Shown here one piece after another: positions 1 through 6,617 of a stretch of DNA of 9,933 nt. The stretch spans positions 1 to 9,933 of the forward strand of contig JAFGUL010000207.1 in NCBI GenBank assembly GCA_016938535.1, given 5' to 3'. Positions within the stretch are counted from its first letter, which is position 1. Each line of letters starts with the position of its first letter. A model generated the notes under the pieces. That model worked only from the letters and a program-made list of their open reading frames with translations. It was not told where the DNA came from and made no database searches. This stretch comes from Candidatus Delongbacteria bacterium. Lineage in GTDB: Bacteria; Delongbacteria; UBA4055. The position numbers and the translations under genes are program-made.

Positions 1-1080
1 AACCATAGAATTATAAATATAATTGACAAAATCATCATAATATCCTACAACTTTCCAGAAATCTTTTCTTTTCTGTTTTTCATCCTCAGTTTCCTCGATC
101 ATTCTGACTACTTTTGGCAACAAAGCAATTGTTACATCAAGAATGCCATACACTTCGCCTACTCTATTCATCTCAATCTCAAGTTCTGTAAAAATTTCCG
201 GTCTGCCTTTTAGAGCAGTAAAAAAATCCTGACCATTGCATAACTCACCGATCATTTGTTCTGTTGCAGTCTGTACTTTTTCATCTGCCCATTCGGATGC
301 TATTTCCATACCTTTTGTTAAACTAACACCAGCCTCAAGCAGTAATCCAAAAGTTTTCCAGTACTTTGAACGGGTATTTTTCTGGCCTTCAGAATTGTCG
401 GGAAAGCCAACCTCTTCGAGATGACTACCCAACATGTTCGAAGCTGTAGCCAAATAGTTTATTTCTAAAGAAGTATTTATTACCGATATCTCATGAGAAG
501 CTTCGAGAACAATAATTTCAAGTTCGGTAAATACGGTGCTGTATTTGCTCATTGTGTCATGGAGCGTGTTTCCTTTTATAATTTCGTCAATGAATTCACT
601 AATGACGGCTTTTAATTCGCCGTCTGCATTTTTTGAAGCGATTTTTAAAGAATCTGTAATTGAAACTTTCTCTCTGATCAGTTTAGAGAACATTTTCCAG
701 AAACGGCTTCTATGTTTTGAGGTATTATTTTGGTCATTCATGACAGGCCCCCTTTTTAATTTCTCGTTTATCAGTTCCATTACGAAATTGTATTTATTTA
801 TTTTATTCTCAATAATATCTTTCTGCTTCTCAAGAAGTTCTGCAAGGAATGATTCATCATCCTTATTGTCCACGATTTCCTTTATATCAGAGAGAGAAAG
901 ATCGAACTGTTTAAAGAAAACTATCAGCCTCGCAGTTTCCAGGTTATGCTCGTTATAGTATCTGTACTTTGAAAACTCATCCACCTTTGCGGGTGTCAGA
1001 AGTTCCATTTCGTGATAGATCTTCAGCATTTTCGGCGTAAGATTCGTGATATTTGAGAATTCTCCGATACTGTACAGCAT
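1..1080 (-). CDS. MerR-family regulator fused to tandem soluble T2SSF (GspF/PilC-like) repeats, 3' end beyond window
   Basis: I translated this by hand: 360 codons from ATG at 1080 run without a stop to the left edge, so the C-terminus is missing. A Shine-Dalgarno GGAGGA lies just upstream. Residues 1-70 form a MerR winged helix ('YSIGEFSNITNLTPKMLKIY', then 'KYRYYNEHNL' and 'FDLSLSDIKEIV'), followed by a coiled coil at about 75-112. Instead of a known effector domain, residues 127-205 and 240-318 are ungapped repeats resembling the cytoplasmic domain of GspF/PilC. The second copy shows the family pattern best: 'LLEAGVSLTKGMEIASE', then 'PEIFTELEIEMNRVGEVYGI' and LD. A third copy seems to start at residue 341 (FWK). 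No hydrophobic membrane helix is visible, whereas real GspF has three. I infer a cytosolic DNA-binding regulator whose repeats sense a ligand or protein partner, or drive oligomerisation; the target is unknown. It has its own MerR-type promoter, so autoregulation is likely. The MerR call is firm and the T2SSF call is good by motif, not by search. Confidence 0.85.
   Translation of the reverse strand, partial: MLYSIGEFSNITNLTPKMLKIYHEMELLTPAKVDEFSKYRYYNEHNLETARLIVFFKQFDLSLSDIKEIVDNKDDESFLAELLEKQKDIIENKINKYNFVMELINEKLKRGPVMNDQNNTSKHRSRFWKMFSKLIREKVSITDSLKIASKNADGELKAVISEFIDEIIKGNTLHDTMSKYSTVFTELEIIVLEASHEISVINTSLEINYLATASNMLGSHLEEVGFPDNSEGQKNTRSKYWKTFGLLLEAGVSLTKGMEIASEWADEKVQTATEQMIGELCNGQDFFTALKGRPEIFTELEIEMNRVGEVYGILDVTIALLPKVVRMIEETEDEKQKRKDFWKVVGYYDDFVNYIYNSMV
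739..753 (-). promoter_or_regulatory. Possible internal ribosome binding site and start codon (Met114)
   Basis: Inside the MerR fusion gene, AGGGGG (748-753) precedes an in-frame ATG (739-741) by 6 nt, a normal Shine-Dalgarno spacing. The ATG is codon 114, just after the MerR coiled coil and about 13 residues before the first T2SSF-like repeat. It could start a shorter product made only of the repeats. The AGGGGG also encodes Arg-Gly, so chance is possible. Confidence 0.35.
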
Positions 1081-1110
1081 AACTTCCTCCGTTTTTAATT
1101 GTTTAAATCA

Positions 1111-1141
1111 AAGATAAACATGAACCTTGGGTTCAAGTCAA
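1111..1141 (-). promoter_or_regulatory. MerR-type promoter with 19-bp spacer and central dyad operator
   Basis: Read on the minus strand, TTGACT (1136-1141) and TATCTT (1111-1116) are separated by exactly 19 bp. The spacer contains a perfect inverted repeat TGAACC-3 nt-GGTTCA (1121-1135). An over-long 19-20 bp spacer with a central dyad is the hallmark of promoters that MerR-family proteins activate by DNA distortion (MerR, CueR, SoxR). It lies 30 bp upstream of the MerR fusion gene's start, so the gene is probably autoregulated. No protein binding has been shown; the assignment rests on spacing, dyad and position. Confidence 0.75.
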
Positions 1142-1168
1142 GTGATATTTTAAAAATGATGTATCAAG

Positions 1169-1846
1169 TTAAAATTCCCTGTACCCAAACACCTGAATTG
1201 AACTTGAAAGTGAGACCCAAACAGCAGGGACAGCTATGAACAGCATTATTAAATTCACCCAGATCATACTTACACCTGCATCGGACAGTCCTTCGAGTAG
1301 CGGCTTGATAGCGAAAACGATGATTAGTACGGACATTGTAAAATAAAGGTTATATCTGTCATGCTCGAACTTGGACCAGAAGTACAGGTAAGCCGAAGCG
1401 ATGATGACAGTAAGAAGCATCCCGAAGATCAGCCCCGCGATGATCCCGCTGACAGGAGTATGTATCTCGACTATGATCTTTCTAAATGCGAGATCGACTT
1501 TAGTCGAATCATAAATGACTTTCTTGAAATTCGCCCAGACCGAAACACAGATCGCGGCAAGAGTGAAAGTATCGCAAATGATGGCGGCGGTAATGAACCT
1601 TGAAGTGACCAGAATATCCTTTTCGACCGGAACAGCCGCGTTGATCCTTTCGAATTTTCCCGACATCACGGTCGAGTTCAGCTTTAGAAGCGCGAAATAT
1701 ACTGACACAGGAAGTCCGATCGCATAAGCTGAAAAATGTCCCTGAAGTATTATCACAGGCGCAAGTAGAACAGCTAAAACAACGGGGCCGAAGTATTTAT
1801 CAGCCCAGAATATCAGGTAAAGGTTAGATTTGACCATGTGCTTCAT
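1169..1846 (-). CDS. ABC-2 type transporter permease (third permease of the operon)
   Basis: This is a 225-residue integral membrane protein with about six hydrophobic segments, the size of ABC2_membrane_5-type permeases found beside GntR/YtrA regulators. Residues about 56-85 ('MSGKFERINAAVPVEKDILV' and after) match the cytoplasmic loop of that family, where a run ending in S/A-x-P-[VI]-x-[KR] precedes the next helix. It would form the membrane channel with the upstream ATPase. Its ATG overlaps the stop of the preceding permease (ATGA), and AGGAGG lies 5 nt upstream, so the two are translationally coupled. A second ATG at codon 4 is a possible alternative start. It is shorter than the two permeases before it, lacking their C-terminal half, and in a hand-counted 60-base window was more GC-rich. 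Substrate unknown; last gene of the operon. Confidence 0.8.
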   Translation of the reverse strand: MKHMVKSNLYLIFWADKYFGPVVLAVLLAPVIILQGHFSAYAIGLPVSVYFALLKLNSTVMSGKFERINAAVPVEKDILVTSRFITAAIICDTFTLAAICVSVWANFKKVIYDSTKVDLAFRKIIVEIHTPVSGIIAGLIFGMLLTVIIASAYLYFWSKFEHDRYNLYFTMSVLIIVFAIKPLLEGLSDAGVSMIWVNLIMLFIAVPAVWVSLSSSIQVFGYREF

Positions 1847-2961
1847 GACAGCCTCCTGTTATTCTTGAGGAGATAGACTGAGGATTTATAAGAAACTATT
1901 GTGATCATTGAAAGCGAGATAATGAGAGTGAAAAGATTTGTAAAATAATATAGCCTGCCGTCTTCAAAAAAACTCCCGACTAAAAATGCGATTTTATCAG
2001 AAACAATAATAATCGTTAGCGGGGCAAAAATATAAAGAACTGCATTCTGAAAGAATTTCTGAGAACTTTTTCGTCTAATAATAAACAGCCAAGATCCGAT
2101 CGTTATCAGTGCAATTGAAATAACGGGAAAGTAAAGCCTTAAATTTTTAATTATCTGAAGTATTATTTCTCTCTTTTCACCTTCGGAACTATCAAGTGCC
2201 GCGACGATACGAATATAATAGTCCGCAAATTGAAGGTTTCTCATTAGGATCTCAAATACGAAAAGGAATAAGATAAATATCAGCGCGAACCAAACTGTTC
2301 TTATAGCATCATCGGGAATTTTTTTTACCCAGAATTTGTTTACTAGATGAATAACTGAAGCCGGGATAAGAATTAAACCTATCAGATAAAACATCAAGTG
2401 CAAATTGTCATCAAAGACACTGACATAAAAATGCTCATAAAAAAATGTTAATATCCTCTCCGAAAAGTAAAATGTGAAAACTATGCCTATTAATGCAGAA
2501 ATAATAATTTTTCGAATGAAAAAGTAGATCGGAATGACAAAATATACAATCGGGATCACAAAAGCCATTATTTTTAGCATATTCGAAAGGAAAGAGAGAC
2601 TTTCGGTAAAAGAAAAATTTCCGGTTTGAATAGTATTAGTGAATAATGTTGCAAGCCATCCCGCAGGGATCGTAGTTATACCTAAAATGATCACGGTCGT
2701 GTATTTTGCCAGAACATAAATATTTTTGTTTACAGGCATTGTCATTATCAAAGACTCCGAACCCCTTTTCTGGTCTTCTCTAAAAAGTTCAAATATTAAC
2801 AGACATGGCGCTAAAAGAGCTATCATGAAATTCCGTACCGGATCAGGCATTTCGAGGCCGGGAATCAAATACACCAGAGCTACTAAGACTAGAGCCATTA
2901 GCGGAACAGTCCATAATCTGTGACCAAGGACTTTTAAGTCAGCTAAGATTAAATTCTTCAT
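1843..2961 (-). CDS. ABC-2 type transporter permease (second permease of the operon)
   Basis: This is a 372-residue protein with roughly ten hydrophobic segments and no catalytic motif. Residues 1-20 ('MKNLILADLKVLGHRLWTVP') and the loop at 58-87 ('ELFREDQKRGSESLIMTMPV' onward) align without gaps with the same parts of the permease gene immediately upstream, so the two are tandem paralogues of the ABC-2 permease superfamily. It presumably pairs with the operon's single ATPase as one half of the membrane unit. The start is supported by AAGGAGG 8 nt upstream, embedded in the last codons of the preceding gene, with only 1 bp between stop and start. Its DNA is notably AT-rich compared with the ATPase gene. 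The substrate cannot be read from the sequence; antimicrobial or lipid export is the usual suggestion for such operons but is only a guess here. Confidence 0.82.
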   Translation of the reverse strand: MKNLILADLKVLGHRLWTVPLMALVLVALVYLIPGLEMPDPVRNFMIALLAPCLLIFELFREDQKRGSESLIMTMPVNKNIYVLAKYTTVIILGITTIPAGWLATLFTNTIQTGNFSFTESLSFLSNMLKIMAFVIPIVYFVIPIYFFIRKIIISALIGIVFTFYFSERILTFFYEHFYVSVFDDNLHLMFYLIGLILIPASVIHLVNKFWVKKIPDDAIRTVWFALIFILFLFVFEILMRNLQFADYYIRIVAALDSSEGEKREIILQIIKNLRLYFPVISIALITIGSWLFIIRRKSSQKFFQNAVLYIFAPLTIIIVSDKIAFLVGSFFEDGRLYYFTNLFTLIISLSMITIVSYKSSVYLLKNNRRLS

Positions 2962-2962
2962 T

Positions 2963-4075
2963 TTATTTACCTCCTTCGGAGAGGAACTTTTTAGAGTAGT
3001 GGATAGAGACGAAAAGCATCGGAATGAAAATAATATACTGAGATAACGAAAACAGCGGAATATCTAATTGAATTGGATCTTGAAAATCGTTTGTCATAAT
3101 TACAGATGTCAACCAGATAAATATTCTCAAACAATTTTCCATGCAGTAGAACAGAACAGGGAGGAGAACAATCAAAGAAAGACTTTTGATAAGCTTTCTC
3201 ATTCCACAGAACTTCCACAAGTAGTAACCCAAAGCACTGAATATCATTGTTATTAAAAAATGGAACAGAAAGAATTTCGGGACCACATCGGATATCCTAT
3301 CTACATAACTTTCGGGCCATCTTCCGGGGAGAGCATACACAAATATGTTTTTTGCGATTAAATCATTTACCGATTCCCAAAGAAGAGCTATGCTGATCGG
3401 GAATATCAATGCGAGTGGGATAACTAATAATTCATGTAGCCTGACTTTATTTTTCAACCTAATTTTCTCAATAGCTACTGTAATGAAAGAAAGAAGGATC
3501 AGTAATCCGTAAATGTAACCGGTTTTCTGAGAATCATATCTCGCATAAAGTAGCTCAAGTGTCGCATTTCCGTGAATTATATACATTCCAAAAACCCAAA
3601 CTAAAAAAAGTATGAAAGCTTTCCTTGTGCTTTTCAGTAAAAAAAATAATGGGAGAACAAAAATTGCGACCCGTAGCACTCCAAGTAGCGAAACATTGAT
3701 AGAATCTAAAAGAGTTTCGTATCCTTTGGCGGCTCCGAAAATACTCATTACTACCGAAAGTAGATGTTCCGTCAAAACTCCAATCCCGAAGAATATAATC
3801 AGCATGATATATTTCTGTATAACGATCTGAGATTTGCCTATTGGTAACGAAGCCTCTTGGACATGAAGTCTTCTGCCGTCGGATGATCGCATAAGTTCGT
3901 AACCAAGCAGCAATGTCACCAAAGGAATTATCATAAAAGGAATCATCATCATTGTTTTATGCGTATATAAAGAGTAGCCTGAAATAATGAGGAAGAAAAA
4001 TAGAAGTATACTTAGCGGGATCATCCAGATCTTTTTCTCTAAAACTTTTATATCAGCCATTATCAACTTAAACAT
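2963..4075 (-). CDS. ABC-2 type transporter permease (first permease of the operon)
   Basis: This is a 370-residue multi-pass membrane protein with about ten hydrophobic helices (first ones near residues 17-36, 43-60 and 88-106). The loop at 60-89 ('ELMRSSDGRRLHVQEASLPI' onward) has the E-x-x-R ... S-L-P-I-x-K pattern of ABC2_membrane_5-type permeases. It is a paralogue of the next gene, most clearly at the N-terminus ('MFKLIMADIKVLEKKIWMIP' here). The start has GAGG 8 nt upstream and lies 15 bp after the ATPase stop, so the two are co-transcribed. The C-terminal half (about 210-360) holds further helices beyond the minimal 220-residue permease fold, a longer form than the third permease. Probable role: membrane subunit of an exporter energised by the adjacent ATPase. 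Confidence 0.82.
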   Translation of the reverse strand: MFKLIMADIKVLEKKIWMIPLSILLFFFLIISGYSLYTHKTMMMIPFMIIPLVTLLLGYELMRSSDGRRLHVQEASLPIGKSQIVIQKYIMLIIFFGIGVLTEHLLSVVMSIFGAAKGYETLLDSINVSLLGVLRVAIFVLPLFFLLKSTRKAFILFLVWVFGMYIIHGNATLELLYARYDSQKTGYIYGLLILLSFITVAIEKIRLKNKVRLHELLVIPLALIFPISIALLWESVNDLIAKNIFVYALPGRWPESYVDRISDVVPKFFLFHFLITMIFSALGYYLWKFCGMRKLIKSLSLIVLLPVLFYCMENCLRIFIWLTSVIMTNDFQDPIQLDIPLFSLSQYIIFIPMLFVSIHYSKKFLSEGGK

Positions 4076-4090
4076 TTTACTTTCCTCACT

Positions 4091-4942
4091 TTACTGGTTC
4101 GACATATAGACCATCATCTGCTCGAGGGTCGGTTTTTCGACTACTACCTCGAACTGCGAGAAAATGCTCTGCTTTTCCACGTTGCAGAGAGCTTCGAAAC
4201 CGAAGCGGTTCTCTTTAACTCCGAGAAGTTCCCTGCGGATGTCGTTTGTGAGTATCCCTGTGTCGCCTTTGATGATCTTGTAGTTTTCGAGCAGCACGTC
4301 CTTCTGGTCGGAGAAGACGATCCTGCCGTTATTGATGAATGTGATGTAGTCGGCTATCTTTTCAAGGTCGGAAGTGATGTGCGTCGAGAAAAGAACGGAT
4401 TTGTTCTCGTCCTGGATCTCCTCGCGCAGGATGTCCATCAGTTTATCGCGGAAGACGGGATCGAGACCGGAGGTCGGTTCGTCGAGGATCAGTAGTTCGG
4501 CGTTGTGAGAAAGGGCTACAGCAAGCGAGAATTTCATTTTAGTACCTTTTGAGAGATCCCGTATTTTTTTATTTGGGAGGAGGCCGAAGATCTCGCAGTA
4601 TTCATCGAATTTACCTTCGTCCCACCTGCTGTAGAACGGCGCGATTATCTCTTTCATTTTCTTAACGGTCAGGTGCTCATAAAAATAGCTTTCCTCATAT
4701 ACGAAGCCGATCCTGTCCTTTATCGCGACCTCGTCCTTTTCATTGTCCATTCCGAATATTTTTATGTCGCCCGAATCCTTCTTCAACAGATTCATTATTA
4801 ATCTTATAGTGGTCGTTTTTCCCGCTCCGTTCGGTCCGATAAATCCCATAATATAGCCTTTTTCCAGGCCGAAACCGATGTTGTCCAGCTTAAAACCTTC
4901 GAACTCTTTCGTTACCCCGTTGATCTCAAGTATTTTACTCAT
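4091..4942 (-). CDS. ABC transporter ATP-binding protein (YtrB-like)
   Basis: This 283-residue cytoplasmic ATPase drives the three permeases encoded after it. Walker A is GPNGAGKT at 36-43, Walker B LLILDE at 150-155, D-loop SGLD at 158-161 and the switch histidine H188 in 'STHI'. The ABC signature is LSKGT (130-134) rather than LSGGQ, and the Q-loop position reads E83 in 'IGFVYEES'. Such variants are seen in GntR-linked exporter ATPases, and the catalytic glutamate E155 is kept, so it should be active. Residues after about 205 form the short C-terminal extension typical of ABC-2 export ATPases. The ATG lies 2 bp after the GntR stop, with its GGAGG Shine-Dalgarno inside the last GntR codons, which implies coupling. 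Cargo unknown. Confidence 0.95.
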   Translation of the reverse strand: MSKILEINGVTKEFEGFKLDNIGFGLEKGYIMGFIGPNGAGKTTTIRLIMNLLKKDSGDIKIFGMDNEKDEVAIKDRIGFVYEESYFYEHLTVKKMKEIIAPFYSRWDEGKFDEYCEIFGLLPNKKIRDLSKGTKMKFSLAVALSHNAELLILDEPTSGLDPVFRDKLMDILREEIQDENKSVLFSTHITSDLEKIADYITFINNGRIVFSDQKDVLLENYKIIKGDTGILTNDIRRELLGVKENRFGFEALCNVEKQSIFSQFEVVVEKPTLEQMMVYMSNQ

Positions 4943-4944
4943 AA

Positions 4945-5319
4945 TTACACCTCCTCATATAGCGCGTCGAGCATTTCTTTCAGCTCACTTTTCTTTAATC
5001 CGAGCATCTTAGCCTCATCAACAGCTTCCGAAAGCCTGTTCTCGATGATCTTGAGCTTTTGTTCTTTAATAAATTCCTTATTCTGATGTGCTACGAAAGT
5101 ACCTTTCCCGCCGACGGTCTCCAGAAAGCCTTCGCGCTCAAGGTCCTCATAGCTTCTCTTTGTGGTTATCACACTGATCCTGAGGTCTTTCGCCAGGTTC
5201 CTTATTGACGGAAGAGCATCGCCTTCTTTCAGTTCGCCGGTGATGATCATTCCCCTGATCTGATCGGATATCTGCTTATAGATCGGGTCGGGTGAAGAGT
5301 TTCTTATTATTATTTTCAT
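4945..5319 (-). CDS. GntR-family transcriptional repressor, YtrA subfamily
   Basis: This is a 124-residue DNA-binding protein. Residues 12-76 form the GntR winged helix: 'PIYKQISDQIRGMIITGELK', then 'LPSIRNLAKDLRISVITTKR' (36-55) and the wing 'GGKGTFV' (70-76). Only about 48 residues follow, a short helical tail (about 80-124), which is the size and architecture of the YtrA subfamily rather than of FadR, HutC or MocR types with large effector domains. YtrA proteins usually sit first in an ABC-exporter operon and repress it, as here. The start is preceded by GGAGCG at a 4-nt spacing. A sigma-70-like promoter with an inverted repeat overlapping the likely transcription start lies 29-76 bp upstream and is its probable own target. 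The inducer is unknown; Bacillus YtrA responds to cell-wall antibiotics. Confidence 0.93.
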   Translation of the reverse strand: MKIIIRNSSPDPIYKQISDQIRGMIITGELKEGDALPSIRNLAKDLRISVITTKRSYEDLEREGFLETVGGKGTFVAHQNKEFIKEQKLKIIENRLSEAVDEAKMLGLKKSELKEMLDALYEEV

Positions 5320-5347
5320 TTTTCGCTCCGTTCATTCTGTTCTGACT

Positions 5348-5366
5348 GTATATAGTGTACATATAC
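5348..5366. promoter_or_regulatory. Probable YtrA/GntR operator (inverted repeat)
   Basis: A perfect inverted repeat GTATAT-7 nt-ATATAC sits immediately downstream of the predicted -10 box and upstream of the GntR gene, where bound repressor would block initiation. The central part also contains AGTGTA, which resembles the half-site I recall for Bacillus YtrA, but only one such half is present. The arms are AT-rich, so some chance symmetry is possible. Confidence 0.55.
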
Positions 5367-5395
5367 AATTTACGGAATAAAAAGTACCATGTCAA
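5367..5395 (-). promoter_or_regulatory. Sigma-70-like promoter of the GntR-ABC operon
   Basis: On the minus strand a consensus -35 TTGACA (5390-5395) is separated by 17 bp from TAAATT (5367-5372), which matches four of six -10 consensus bases. It lies about 50 bp before the GntR start codon and after the terminator of the propeller genes. Upstream of the -35 is AAAATATCGC, nearly the same as upstream of the MerR gene's promoter. Confidence 0.7.
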
Positions 5396-5413
5396 GCGAT
5401 ATTTTTCAGAAAC

Positions 5414-5437
5414 AAAAAATCCCATCAAAGATGGGAT
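5414..5437 (-). terminator. Rho-independent terminator of the beta-propeller genes
   Basis: On the minus strand ATCCCATC-TTT-GATGGGAT forms a perfect 8-bp stem with a 3-nt loop (5419-5437), and the T-run continues from the stem end (5414-5419). It begins 32 bp after the stop of the last propeller gene and lies before the GntR promoter, so it separates the two transcription units. Confidence 0.9.
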
Positions 5438-5468
5438 GATTTTTGGATATTTAATTTAAGTCATGATT

Positions 5469-6617
5469 CTAGTAATCGTAAACGTCTATTACATTCTTTT
5501 CCCTGTCGAGGTAGTAAAGTCTGGTTCCGGAAAAGATCACATCACTTCTTACCTGCCATAATAAGCCTATCGTACTTTTGTCCATAAGGTCGTAACTGAC
5601 CCGGTTCAGGAATATCCCTTCCTTGAAGATGTCGATGTAAACCCCGTCTTTATCTTTCAGCCTGTCTATTGAAGGGATCACGAGCAGTCTGCCGTATTTG
5701 TCGGTGTACATTGCATAGATCGCTTTTTTAAAATTATCGATCCTCAATTCAGCGTCTTTCCTCATGTATTTCGACATGTCATCTTTATACTGCGCAAGTT
5801 CATTCTTTTCAAACCTGATCTTCTGATAATCTTTATTAATTTCATACTTTTTATTACCGTCATGGTCATACGCAAGTATCCGGTACTGGTAATCAGAATT
5901 ATCGGAAAGGTATGCATAATTGTCGTCTGTGGCTAAGGAAGCTCGGAAAACGAGCCAATCGACATTTCCGGCCATAAATTCTTCCTGGTTCATCGGATTC
6001 TGCTGAACAGTACTTTTCACAGTCAGTGTTTTCAGATCGATCATACAAAGGTCAAGATTCGCTATTTCTCTATTTTCTCCAAGATTTGGAATAAAAACGA
6101 AGGCTGAAAGGCTCTTTCTCGAAGTAGAGAATTTCTCCCATTGAGGCTGTATCCTGTTTATCTTTTTGCCATACAGGAAATTTCCCTCAAGGTCGAACTT
6201 GCTGATCACTGTCGAGCCGTTACTATAAACATTCAGAGTGTCATTATCCAGATACATTATAGAAGGATCGTAGAATTCGCCCGGTCCCTGACCTTCTCTG
6301 CCGATCGCCATAATGAAGTTGCCTTCGGAATCGTACTTTTTGACATTCGAAGCCATTATGTCGAGAACAAAAATGTTTTTTAATTCATCTTCGGATATCG
6401 AATACGGGTATCTTAAAAAAGCAGTTGAGTCTGCACCTGATTCCGAAGATATTGTGAATGCTTTCTTCAGATCAAGCTTTGCTTCGGGGTCATTTGGCAC
6501 TCCTGTGCTACTGTATAGATTTACTCCGTTGACCTCAGTAACAGTAAAATTCTCGGTTTTACTCGTGCAGCTTAAAAACAATAACGCTACTAATAATGCT
6601 AATATCTCTTTCTTCAT
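5469..6617 (-). CDS. Six-bladed beta-propeller lipoprotein (third of three)
   Basis: This is a 382-residue predicted lipoprotein. The signal peptide 'MKKEILALLVALLFLSC' puts the lipidated cysteine at residue 17, although the lipobox (FLSC) is less typical than in its two paralogues. Residues 106-115 read 'GREGQGPGEF', the signature of the six-bladed beta-propeller family common in Bacteroidota (BF2992/DUF5128 type), and blade-like 'YDSEGN', 'FDLEGN' and 'YDHDGN' turns recur. A PNDP motif at 41-44 and a C-terminal 'YTDKYGRLLVIPSIDR' stretch are shared in pattern with the other two. It is expected on the outside of a membrane; binding partner or enzymatic role is unknown. The ATG has GGAGAG upstream. 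A 133-bp gap separates it from the preceding gene, so it may have its own promoter (TATAAA lies about 20 bp upstream, but without a convincing -35). Confidence 0.85.
   Translation of the reverse strand: MKKEILALLVALLFLSCTSKTENFTVTEVNGVNLYSSTGVPNDPEAKLDLKKAFTISSESGADSTAFLRYPYSISEDELKNIFVLDIMASNVKKYDSEGNFIMAIGREGQGPGEFYDPSIMYLDNDTLNVYSNGSTVISKFDLEGNFLYGKKINRIQPQWEKFSTSRKSLSAFVFIPNLGENREIANLDLCMIDLKTLTVKSTVQQNPMNQEEFMAGNVDWLVFRASLATDDNYAYLSDNSDYQYRILAYDHDGNKKYEINKDYQKIRFEKNELAQYKDDMSKYMRKDAELRIDNFKKAIYAMYTDKYGRLLVIPSIDRLKDKDGVYIDIFKEGIFLNRVSYDLMDKSTIGLLWQVRSDVIFSGTRLYYLDREKNVIDVYDY

Noticed and set aside
536..958. 140-codon open frame on the plus strand
   Set aside because: It is antisense to the MerR fusion gene, whose minus-strand translation shows clear domains; the plus-strand product is low-complexity Ser/Phe/Leu with no recognisable motif.
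1121..1135. Inverted repeat read as a terminator of the ABC operon
   Set aside because: The stem is only 6 bp with a 3-nt loop and has no T-run after it, while its placement between -35 and -10 boxes fits an operator. I see no convincing terminator after the third permease, so read-through into the MerR gene remains possible.
1361..1727. Two plus-strand frames opposite the third permease
   Set aside because: Antisense shadows; the minus-strand frame has membrane helices, a Shine-Dalgarno and an ATGA junction with its neighbour.
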